8,440 bases of DNA from Planctomycetota bacterium (GTDB lineage: Bacteria; Planctomycetota; Planctomycetia; Planctomycetales; Planctomycetaceae), in the NCBI GenBank assembly GCA_013151585.1, contig JAADHY010000551.1, positions 1 to 8,440 on the forward strand, read 5' to 3'. Positions 1 to 5,677 of this stretch are shown here, in pieces. Below the pieces are notes generated by a model that did no database searches, was not told the origin of the DNA, and saw only the letters and a program-made list of their open reading frames with translations. Position 1 is the first letter of the stretch, and each line of letters starts with the position of its first letter. Both the position numbers and the translations under genes were made by a program.

Positions 1-54
1 GAGATGTTGGAGCGTGTCGACGATCCTCGATCGGCGCAAGCTGATGACACCTAG
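1..54 (+). CDS. Possible C-terminal tail of an upstream gene (partial)
   Basis: The first plus-strand frame is open from the window edge to a TAG at 52-54 and reads EMLERVDDPRSAQADDT, an acidic, charged tail typical of a protein C-terminus. A small hairpin (69-81) lies 14 bases after the stop, which fits a gene end. Seventeen codons are too few to name a family. The second frame is also open, from base 2 to a TAG at 146-148, giving a basic peptide with many Arg and Lys, and could be the real one instead. The call rests only on the open frame, the plausible composition and the hairpin. Confidence 0.28.
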   Translation, partial: EMLERVDDPRSAQADDT

Positions 55-68
55 GCGCAAGTGTAAAG

Positions 69-81
69 AACAGCGGCTGTT
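69..81 (+). terminator. Weak hairpin after the possible upstream gene
   Basis: AACAG (69-73), a three-base loop CGG and CTGTT (77-81) form a perfect five-base-pair stem, followed by TTACGG. The run of T is only three bases long, so this is at best a weak intrinsic terminator. Its position just after the TAG at 52-54 is the main reason to list it. Confidence 0.22.
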
Positions 82-639
82 TACGGATCGGTCTGTTCCC
101 TGGTTCCGCGTTAAGCGCAACCATTTCCGTTCGTCGGCTCCGTAGACGCGAGTGCGTGCCTTCGTCTTCCCAGCGAGGACGGTTTGCACAGATTGTGCGG
201 CCCCGTTGTTTGATGTGGTTCGGCTGTGGCTCCATCGGCGATTCCGGGCTGACGTGAGAGCGTTGCGAGGTTCAATGAGCGAAGCGGCTGAAATGGTTCT
301 CCAGCGATCGAGGCAAACCCGGAGTCACCCAGTGCAATGACACGACTTGCTTCTCTCGTAACGCTGCCTGAAGACACTCCTGCAGAAGCGATTACACGAT
401 GTCTTGCCGGGAACCCGCTGACTATCGCGACGGCCGTTGCTGATTCCGCGGATGAACCACCGCAACCGCAGGCTCGCCTCTTACATCCACACATTGGTGC
501 CACGTTTGGTGAGGGGGCGAGTGAGCGGAACGCGTTAGCGTCCGGTGTCCGAAAAAACTTGTCGGGTGTCTGTGATGAGCCTTGGTCGCCAAGTTCACAA
601 CATTCTTGACCTGAACCTCGTGCACAGAAGCAGACTTCG
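82..639. other. 558-base stretch without a supportable gene
   Basis: Long frames are open on both strands here: minus 111-656 (181 codons), and plus 152-340 and 337-609. None gives a recognisable domain, signal peptide or membrane segment, and they overlap each other on opposite strands. The minus frame is rich in Ala, Ser, Gly, Arg, Pro and Cys without hydrophobic patterning, as expected of a GC-rich shadow frame. Structure that can be seen: an AACGCGTT palindrome within GAACGCGTTAGCGTCC (529-544), two nearby GGTGTC copies (544-549 and 565-570), and a two-part hairpin at 571-599. I read the stretch as intergenic, possibly repeat-derived DNA. Confidence 0.45.
571..599. repeat. Two-part inverted repeat upstream of the membrane-protein gene
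   Basis: CTTGG (581-585), loop TCG and CCAAG (589-593) pair perfectly. Outside them TGTGA (571-575) pairs with TCACA (595-599), leaving an asymmetric internal loop of five bases against one. It ends 40 bases before the ATG at 640. It could be a leader hairpin, an operator-like dyad or part of a dispersed repeat. No flanking U-run makes it a terminator. Confidence 0.35.
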
Positions 640-951
640 ATGCGCCGTTTCCTCAATGTGGTGGTTACACTGATCGCATCACTGCCTGTTGCTTATGGCG
701 TGGTGCGATTGACGAGCCACGAACGCCTTCATGGACTGCGTGGTGCGGTCGGCCTTTTCTTTGTCGGTGTCATCATGGTCGCCGTTGTGGGCGTCGGCGC
801 AATGGTGGCATCAGCAACCGTGTTCGTCTGCGACCGTGAGTCCCCTTGGTCCGAGCGGCTAGCCCGGTACTCGATCGATCTCCTAACGCTATCCTTTGCC
901 ACATTTGTCACCGCCGCGATTCTGCATCGTTTGGGAGTGAGTCTTTACTGA
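640..951 (+). CDS. Small three-helix membrane protein, function unknown
   Basis: This 103-residue protein is not one I recognise. Hydrophobic segments lie at about residues 4-23, 36-63 and 75-97, joined by short charged stretches (RLTSHERLHGLR near 23-34 and CDRESPWSERLAR near 64-76). That predicts an integral cytoplasmic-membrane protein with three helices, the middle one long and rich in Gly and Val. There are no catalytic motifs. The ATG at 640 has only a weak AGAAG upstream, so the start is plausible but not strongly marked; weak ribosome binding sites are common in Planctomycetota. The gene stands alone in a long non-coding surround and converges on the large minus-strand gene, with 73 bases between the stops. 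The hydrophobic patterning in one frame argues for a real gene, but it could still be a chance ORF. Confidence 0.6.
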   Translation: MRRFLNVVVTLIASLPVAYGVVRLTSHERLHGLRGAVGLFFVGVIMVAVVGVGAMVASATVFVCDRESPWSERLARYSIDLLTLSFATFVTAAILHRLGVSLY

Positions 952-980
952 ATTCCTGCATTCGAGGCGACATCTGGCCC

Positions 981-1036
981 GGCGGACAGGAAACGGCTGA
1001 CATTGCCCGACGCGGAACCAAAGCCTACTGTCCGCC
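981..1036. terminator. Inverted repeat at the junction of two convergent genes
   Basis: GGCGGACAG (981-989) and CTGTCCGCC (1028-1036) are perfect nine-base inverted repeats, 38 bases apart. Inside them GGCT (995-998) and AGCC (1022-1025) can extend the pairing. The right arm is the last three codons (Gly-Gly-Gln) of the large minus-strand gene, and the left arm lies in the spacer after the 640-951 gene. The position suits a bidirectional 3'-end structure, but there is no U-run and the loop is long, so a terminator role is inferred. A nine-base inverted repeat at such spacing can also occur by chance in 8 kb. Confidence 0.3.
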
Positions 1037-3526
1037 GAGAGATTTCAGACCCGGAAGTCGGTGCAAAAGGTCCAGCGGATTGGGCAAAGAGCGGCGGCGG
1101 GATTTGTCCGAGGGAGTTTGTTTCGGCGAAGTCGACTCGGTGATCGTCACCACCTTCAAGTCGTCCACTTCGACTTCACCGAGACCATGCAATGTCAAAG
1201 TTAGGACGAACGATCCATCTGCATGCACTTCGCGGATCAGCTCGAACTGCCGCCATTGCTGCGGCGTGTTCCAGCGCAAGCAACCGACTCGTCCCATCAA
1301 GTTGTCTTGGACAGTGAACCCATCCAAGCTGGCTTGAATCGGCAGGGGGATTCGTACGCGGCCGGTCACGTGAACCAGTTGACCGGCCCGCACCGGGACG
1401 GGCGGTGTGGAAACGCGGACGGGCGCTTGCGTCAGGACTTGCGGTGGATCAACATTCGTCTCCGGTCCGGCCGCCAGCCGAAGGCAATAGCCACCGCGAC
1501 GCGACACCAACGCCAGCTCGGCCGCCGCCCGAATCCCATCGACCGGATTCTGCTCGTGCCGCCATCCGCGTGTGATCAGCTCGCCGGGATCGGCCTGGTC
1601 GAAGTCGCCCTCCGGCAGCAGATTGTCGCTGAACTGAACGGCTCGGCCGCCAAGCCGCTTCACCATGCGCCAATGGTCGGGCAATGTTTGAAAGCAGACC
1701 GTGTAGGGGCTGGAGACGGGCGACGACAGCGTGCGCACGGCGTTTCGCCAGTGAGCTCGTTCCAGAATGCGCAGAAGCTGCATGGCCCGCCGACTCTTGC
1801 GACGCGCTTCGTCGTAATCCTGCTGTTGAAACAATCGGACGGCTGCGTCTGGGCCGCTTTGTTCCGCATGAGCGGCGGCTCGTTGATACAGCTCCTCGGC
1901 CCGCTCGATCAACTCGCGGGCCTGACTGAGCCATTGCGGTGCATGCGATTGGCCGACACCCAGCTCGGCCAGCGTTCGGTCCACTTGCTCGACCCGTTCC
2001 AGCTTTGCTTTGGCCAAGTCAATCGTGACTCGAGCGCTTTGCGCCTGGACTGTCTCCACTTTGGCCCGCAAAGCGTCGGCGATCGAGTAGTCCGAGGAGA
2101 TGACGATCACAGCCGTTTGATCAAACTCCGGAAGCAGGAAAGAAATGCCGCCCGTCACTCGCTCGCTGCGCAGGCTTTGCACCTTGGTCGTGGACACGGC
2201 CCACACGAACGACGCGTCCGGCACGCCAGGCACCAACACGCGCACGTTCCGCGCGACCAGGCTCCCGGGCACAAACTGGGCGTCCTGCTCGTACCAAACG
2301 GGCAACAACAGGAACGTATTGCCGCTTCGGATTACAGCGGCGCTGAACTCGCCATTCGTCGCCGGATCGTCGTTCCGATTCACTTCGCGCACCGGGCCGC
2401 GCGATCGGCCGTGCCGGCCGCTGGACAATCCTGCCGCTCGCAGCAAACTTGGCTGGCTCGATTGCCGCGCCAAAGACAGCGAGGCGTCCGGAACGACATC
2501 AAACGGGATCTGATCGACCACGGTCCCGGTCGAAAGCCACGGCTCAAGCAGTTCCAGTTCTAGGTTGATCTGGGTCATGGCCAACCGGCGCTCGCGGTCG
2601 CCGGGCGAGTCGCCATCCAAAGCTGTACGCGTCCAATAGCCGATGCCACGGCAGCCGGCAGCCAACGCGGCGTACACTTGCAGGCGGATCTGCTCGGAGT
2701 CTACCACGACCGGCAATCGTCCCGCCGCTTCGCGCCACGCCCGGTTCACCGACGCCGGTTCGGTTTGTATCCACGTCCAAACAAAACTGCCCGGCCGAGC
2801 CATTTTGCGACGCCGGTTCAACCAGTCGCGATACTGACGCAGCGAAAAACTGGTATGCAATGCATGCCGACTGATGCCCGTCATCGACAGATGACGCGAG
2901 AAGACCCGTTCGCCGCCCGCAACGTCGGCCAAGATCGGACGTTGCAGACGCCGATCCGCGTCGCGAACCTGATCGATCCACGCGATCAGCTCGTCCGCCG
3001 CCGATTCCGGCAGTCGCGTGCCAAGGTACCACGCCAGGATCAACCGCGTGTTGTCGGAAAAGGGGACGAGGCTGGCGACGTCTCGATCCAAGATTTCACC
3101 GGCGCGCGACATCGGTCGCGGCGGCGTGGCGATCGCCCACAAGCCGTGGTCGCGCAATGTCTGAATCAACTGGCGGTCTTGCCAATCGCGAACCCACACC
3201 AGGTTCACGCCGCATTTCTTCAGCGTCTCAGGATCTTCGCCGTGATAGGCCACAAGTCGCGGAAACAAAGGCCGGCCCGCGACGATCAATTCGTCCAAGC
3301 GAAACTCAACGATCGGCTTTTGCGGTTCTTCGTGAGCCACAAGCTCCGCGTCCGAGACCGCCGCCGGCGGAACTACCGGACCGAACTGAAGAGCATCTGT
3401 CAAAATGCCTGTCTCTTTGTTGTCTGAAAGAGCCAGCTCAAGGACGGCGGCGTCGACGAATATCCCGCGATCCTCGATCCGCACGGGACGGTAACGGGCG
3501 CGAAGCCAGCGAATCCTTTCTCGCAC
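1025..3526 (-). CDS. Large exported TIM-barrel-like/jelly-roll protein, C-terminal 80% (downstream of frameshift)
   Basis: The 833-codon frame begins with GTG at 3526, but the frame is open back to 3619 and the real protein almost certainly starts at 4133 in another frame. In restored numbering (about 1035 residues): the end of a jelly-roll module with RGIFVDAAVLEL near 222-233; a TIM-barrel-like domain at about 282-540 (GRPLFPRLVAYHGE, KCGVNLVWV, LILAWYLG, WTWIQTEP, LQVYAALAAGCRGIGYW); a beta-rich domain at about 600-680; a charged helical, probably coiled-coil segment at about 682-802; and a second carbohydrate-binding-like module from NLLPEGDFD (about 837) to EVEVDDLKVV (about 994), with a basic tail. 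The order resembles exported glycoside-hydrolase-like proteins of Planctomycetota. I cannot assign catalytic residues: the strand that often ends in a D/N-E-P motif reads WYLGTRLPE here. Substrate and activity are unknown. Confidence 0.8.
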   Translation of the reverse strand: MRERIRWLRARYRPVRIEDRGIFVDAAVLELALSDNKETGILTDALQFGPVVPPAAVSDAELVAHEEPQKPIVEFRLDELIVAGRPLFPRLVAYHGEDPETLKKCGVNLVWVRDWQDRQLIQTLRDHGLWAIATPPRPMSRAGEILDRDVASLVPFSDNTRLILAWYLGTRLPESAADELIAWIDQVRDADRRLQRPILADVAGGERVFSRHLSMTGISRHALHTSFSLRQYRDWLNRRRKMARPGSFVWTWIQTEPASVNRAWREAAGRLPVVVDSEQIRLQVYAALAAGCRGIGYWTRTALDGDSPGDRERRLAMTQINLELELLEPWLSTGTVVDQIPFDVVPDASLSLARQSSQPSLLRAAGLSSGRHGRSRGPVREVNRNDDPATNGEFSAAVIRSGNTFLLLPVWYEQDAQFVPGSLVARNVRVLVPGVPDASFVWAVSTTKVQSLRSERVTGGISFLLPEFDQTAVIVISSDYSIADALRAKVETVQAQSARVTIDLAKAKLERVEQVDRTLAELGVGQSHAPQWLSQARELIERAEELYQRAAAHAEQSGPDAAVRLFQQQDYDEARRKSRRAMQLLRILERAHWRNAVRTLSSPVSSPYTVCFQTLPDHWRMVKRLGGRAVQFSDNLLPEGDFDQADPGELITRGWRHEQNPVDGIRAAAELALVSRRGGYCLRLAAGPETNVDPPQVLTQAPVRVSTPPVPVRAGQLVHVTGRVRIPLPIQASLDGFTVQDNLMGRVGCLRWNTPQQWRQFELIREVHADGSFVLTLTLHGLGEVEVDDLKVVTITESTSPKQTPSDKSRRRSLPNPLDLLHRLPGLKSLGGQ

Positions 3527-4133
3527 TCGGTCGGAGGAGGTTCGGCATTGGAGCTGCTTCCACTCGGGAGCCCCGATGTAAGTGTCTCCAAAGACGAGCA
3601 GCGTCAGCGGCTCCGGGGTTCACCTGTCCGGGAAAACGGATGCGCAGCGCCAAGCGGAGCCCGTTCCGATTGGATCGGACCCACAGGGAAAACGTCAGTT
3701 CGTCCAAGACCTGACTGGGCGGCAGTGGGTAAACCAGCCGGACCAATCGACCGGATTGCCCGGGCGCAATTCGCAGCTCGGCGGCCACTCGGCCCTCGCG
3801 GGCCAGCTCGTGGTTCCGCTTCTGCGAGAACCGGATCGGAACCCCCGAACGTCTCGGAACAACCTGCCACGCCGGCCGGTTCGATTCGAATCCTTCTTTC
3901 CATGTCGTCGACACAACCCGGACCGCCTCGGCATCACGAGTCGGGTTGGCCCGCGCACGCGGGACCGGCTCTGGAACCGGGGCTTGCGGCGGCCGCGTTT
4001 GGCAAACAGCGTCTTTGCTCGCCCATCCGGCCAGACTCAATCCCACAGCAATCAGGACGCTGTGCAACAGAAACCGGCTGGCGTCGGGGACGGGACGGAT
4101 TGTGCCATTCGGAGCAAACACGTTCCCTGGCAT
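3438..4133 (-). CDS. N-terminal part of the same large exported protein, with out-of-frame tail
   Basis: The 231-codon frame starts at ATG 4133. Residues 1-20 form an N-region, FLLHSVLIAVGLSLAGWAS (21-39) is a hydrophobic signal segment, and a Pro-rich linker follows (about 48-65). From about residue 77 (WKEGFESNRPAWQVV) a jelly-roll, carbohydrate-binding-like module begins; LDELTFSLWVRSN and LRLALRIRFPGQVNP are its strands. The genuine sequence stops at the Pro codon 3615-3617. Beyond it the frame gives a low-complexity Arg/Ala/Ser-rich tail to the stop at 3438. The other frame continues the module at that point with EPLTLLVFGDTYIGAPEW, so the two ORFs are one gene. The frame is open upstream to 4187 but has no usual start codon before 4133. 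GGAAGGG touches the ATG and GAAGGA lies about 12 bases upstream, so the ribosome binding site is unclear. Confidence 0.75.
   Translation of the reverse strand: MPGNVFAPNGTIRPVPDASRFLLHSVLIAVGLSLAGWASKDAVCQTRPPQAPVPEPVPRARANPTRDAEAVRVVSTTWKEGFESNRPAWQVVPRRSGVPIRFSQKRNHELAREGRVAAELRIAPGQSGRLVRLVYPLPPSQVLDELTFSLWVRSNRNGLRLALRIRFPGQVNPGAADAARLWRHLHRGSRVEAAPMPNLLRPSARKDSLASRPLPSRADRGSRDIRRRRRP
3615..3618 (-). other. Frameshift site: four-cytosine run
   Basis: On the minus strand the N-terminal frame reads GTG AAC CCC GGA and then degenerates. Removing one C gives GTG AAC CCG GAG CCG CTG, which joins VNP to EPLTLLVFGDTYIGAPEW without a gap and completes a jelly-roll strand pattern. The downstream frame has a TGA at 3620-3622, so it cannot reach further upstream. 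One extra base in this homopolymer is the simplest account. It may be a sequencing or assembly error, a real inactivating mutation, or less likely a +1 slip of tRNA-Pro from CCC to CCG. Confidence 0.85.
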
Positions 4134-4708
4134 CCCTTCCAGGAAGTCCTTCGCTGACTCGGTGGACAGCCCATCGAAAAGGCCGTCTCAACCCTGACCA
4201 CTCCCGACCGCGCGGAATCGGCCGCATTGCGGGCGACGATAAGGTTTAACTATTTCCCGCAAACGGAATTCTGCCAAAACGACTCAAGCGGAAAGCGGGC
4301 ATCGATCCGCCCGCCGCCTGAGAGCGCCGCGTTGCCTCAGGTCAACATGGTCCTGAGGGCGCACTTTTGACGCAAGGTCGGGATTTTACAAGAACTTGCG
4401 TTGTTCGCCTAGACGAAGCGTGGCCTTCCCGCAACATCGTCCTCGTAAACTCGAAAGCGGGTGTATCGCCCCAACTCTTTGTTAAAACAAGGCTTACATC
4501 ATCCTGTTGATATTCGGCCGCGGACGGCACAGAATCTGTTTCTAGTAGGGATCGCCTCGGTCTTTTCTGCGGCGGTGCATTCGGAGCGGACGGCGACACC
4601 GAGGCTCGCGGCGTGTCCTGACAGTGACCCGCCGGTTGCGGACCGCGGCGGTCTTGTCCGCCTTCGCAGAAATCGCAACTTCGGATGAACCCCAATACGT
4701 AGAGCGGC
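4134..4708. other. 575-base intergenic region between divergent genes
   Basis: The gap separates the start of the large minus-strand gene from the start of the 91-residue plus-strand gene, so promoters for both should lie here. I find no convincing -35/-10 pair. Frames open across parts of it (minus 4342-4719, plus 4461-4688) lack recognisable domains. It holds the stem-loop cluster at 4295-4401, a further CCCGC/GCGGG pair (4428-4432 with 4457-4461), a comparatively A/T-rich stretch around 4470-4510, and competing hairpins at 4638-4661 (GCGGAC with GTCCGC, or GACCG with CGGTC) about 47 bases before the ATG at 4709. Confidence 0.5.
4295..4401. other. Cluster of three adjacent stem-loops, one with alternative pairing
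   Basis: First stem: GCGGGC (4295-4300) with GCCCGC (4309-4314), loop of eight. Second: CCTCAGG (4335-4341) with CCTGAGG (4352-4358), extendable by GCGCC (4324-4328) with GGCGC (4358-4362) around a bulge, then ACTTTTG on the plus strand. An upstream CCTGAG (4317-4322) can pair with the same CTCAGG arm, giving a mutually exclusive fold. Third: ACGCAAG (4370-4376) with CTTGCGT (4395-4401), loop of 18. The cluster could be a leader RNA of the minus-strand gene, a small RNA or a plus-strand terminator. No known riboswitch class is recognisable. Confidence 0.35.
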
Positions 4709-4984
4709 ATGAGCGTCAAAGGACGATTTCCAGACCGTGGCGACGACCAATTGCCTCGCGAACTGGTCGAGCTGGCCGAGCAGATCGCGAAGCTGCCGAA
4801 GCCACTGCAGAAGGACCTTGAAGTCGCTTACGCGCGCGTCGTCGAGTCGGTGCGTCGACGACGCCGGATTCTCGCGCTGGTCCAAGAAGCCCTTTCGCAG
4901 CTCCGCTTGGACATCAAGTATTTGATGTTTGACCTGGAGATGACCCGACGGGAGCGCGACGAACTCCGCGAGCGCTTGCAGTAG
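4709..4984 (+). CDS. Small charged, helical (probably coiled-coil) protein, function unknown
   Basis: This 91-residue protein belongs to no family I can name. After a short N-terminal stretch (MSVKGRFPDRGDDQLP) nearly the whole chain, about residues 16-91, is predicted helical. It is rich in Leu, Glu, Arg and Lys with heptad-like spacing: LVELAEQIAKL, then an RRRRR patch at about 49-53, then a second amphipathic helix ending TRRERDELRERLQ. That suggests a two-helix hairpin or coiled-coil oligomer in the cytoplasm. No signal peptide, Cys-based metal site or helix-turn-helix signature is visible. An in-frame TAG lies three codons before the ATG, which fixes 4709 as the only nearby ATG start; no good Shine-Dalgarno sequence precedes it. 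It is divergent from the large minus-strand gene and convergent with the Nudix gene. The patterned composition makes a real gene likely. Confidence 0.68.
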   Translation: MSVKGRFPDRGDDQLPRELVELAEQIAKLPKPLQKDLEVAYARVVESVRRRRRILALVQEALSQLRLDIKYLMFDLEMTRRERDELRERLQ

Positions 4985-4998
4985 TCCGTGTAGTCCGT
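4981..4998 (+). repeat. Tandem nine-base repeat over a stop codon
   Basis: GTAGTCCGT occurs twice back to back (4981-4989 and 4990-4998). The first copy contains the TAG stop codon of the 91-residue gene (4982-4984). It lies in the 66-base spacer before the convergent Nudix gene, where CGAAGCTTCG (5026-5035, palindrome) and GGAC/GTCC (5046-5049 with 5054-5057, over the Nudix stop codon) also occur. Two copies only, so it may be a simple slippage duplication. Confidence 0.6.
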
Positions 4999-5050
4999 AT
5001 CGGATGGAAAATGCCGGACAGTTCGCGAAGCTTCGGTCCCGCGACGGACG

Positions 5051-5578
5051 CTAGTCCAAAGCGGCCAAGTACAGCGCGGCATAGATTTTGGGATCGACCA
5101 GCCGGCCCACACGGGATTGCTCCCAAAGCCAGCTCCGGATTTCGCTCAGTGGCACCTCATGCACCTCGATCTGCTCACTGGCATCCCCGCCGCCTTCCCC
5201 GACCTTTTCCAGACCGGTCGCTTCAAACAGCGTGATCATTTCGGATGTCAATCCGGCCGAGGACGGTCCGGTCGCCAGCACTCGAAACCGCTCAGCGCGG
5301 TAGCCAGTTTCTTCTTCCAATTCGCGCGTTGCCGCTTCCACTAACGGCTCCGTCTCCGCTCCCGCCACATCCCCCGCCAGTCCGGCCGGCAAGTCCAAAA
5401 CAAAAGCGTTCACCGCCGGTCGAAACTGCTCGGTCAGCACGATCCGGTCGTCCTCGGTGACGGCCAAAATGGCCACGACGCCGGTCGCCCCGATCCGTTC
5501 AACGAATTCCCATCCCGCCCGAGAAACAAGCCGGAGATGATTCCCGCTTCCCAGAATCCGCTGTTCCGCTTCCGACAT
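5051..5578 (-). CDS. Nudix hydrolase, ADP-sugar pyrophosphatase-like
   Basis: A 175-residue Nudix-superfamily protein, a cytoplasmic Mg-dependent pyrophosphohydrolase that cleaves nucleoside diphosphates linked to another group. The ADP-ribose/ADP-sugar pyrophosphatase subgroup is suggested by EQFRPAV (50-56), DLPAG (62-66) before the Nudix helix, SSAGLTSE (106-113) in place of the usual SPG..E loop, and EQIEVHEVPL (135-144). The Nudix helix EPLVEAATRELEEETGY (77-93) keeps the E-x7-R-E-hydrophobic-x-E-E-x-G core. The Gly that normally precedes it by x5 is displaced: PAG is followed by ten residues (LAGDVAGAET) instead of five, an enlarged loop. The exact substrate cannot be read. ATG 5578 is preferred over GTG 5605 because it is an ATG and GAAGG lies 12 bases upstream. 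It follows the beta-helix gene by 99 bases on the same strand. Confidence 0.9.
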   Translation of the reverse strand: MSEAEQRILGSGNHLRLVSRAGWEFVERIGATGVVAILAVTEDDRIVLTEQFRPAVNAFVLDLPAGLAGDVAGAETEPLVEAATRELEEETGYRAERFRVLATGPSSAGLTSEMITLFEATGLEKVGEGGGDASEQIEVHEVPLSEIRSWLWEQSRVGRLVDPKIYAALYLAALD

Positions 5579-5677
5579 GAGAACCCGTTGCCTTCTCGTA
5601 ATCACTCAGATGATTCTCACGTGTTAGCAAAAAGGCTGGCGCTTGACCACCGATTCCACGTCGAGGCCCCTCCTCTC

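Noticed and set aside
355..545. Possible integron attC site: TAACGC (359-364) complementary to GCGTTA (534-539)
   Set aside because: The arms are about 170 bases apart, longer than usual attC sites. The flanking bases do not match the RYYYAAC and GTTRRRY cores, and no paired inner boxes or integrase gene are visible.
111..656. Minus-strand open frame of 181 codons
   Set aside because: Composition is typical of a shadow frame, with no hydrophobic or domain pattern. It overlaps competing plus-strand frames and runs into the start of the membrane-protein gene. Kept only as part of the gene-poor block.
1223..2563. Plus-strand open frame of 446 codons
   Set aside because: It lies wholly antisense to the large minus-strand gene. 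Its product is rich in Arg, Gln, His and Leu with no domain pattern, whereas the minus frame has clear strand and helix patterns. It is a GC-rich shadow frame.
3615..3618. Programmed +1 ribosomal frameshift
   Set aside because: The C-run allows a CCC to CCG slip, but there is no stop or rare codon right after the slip site in the zero frame and no known regulatory reason. A homopolymer error or a real mutation is simpler.
4480..4515. Sigma-70-like promoter for the 91-residue gene (TTGTTA, later TGATATT)
   Set aside because: Spacing between the best -35-like and -10-like words does not fit, and the matches are weak, so I do not report a promoter.
5579..5605. Upstream GTG start for the Nudix gene at 5605
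   Set aside because: It would add nine residues (VITRRQRVL) with no family match. The ATG at 5578 has a GAAGG upstream and gives a usual Nudix N-terminus.
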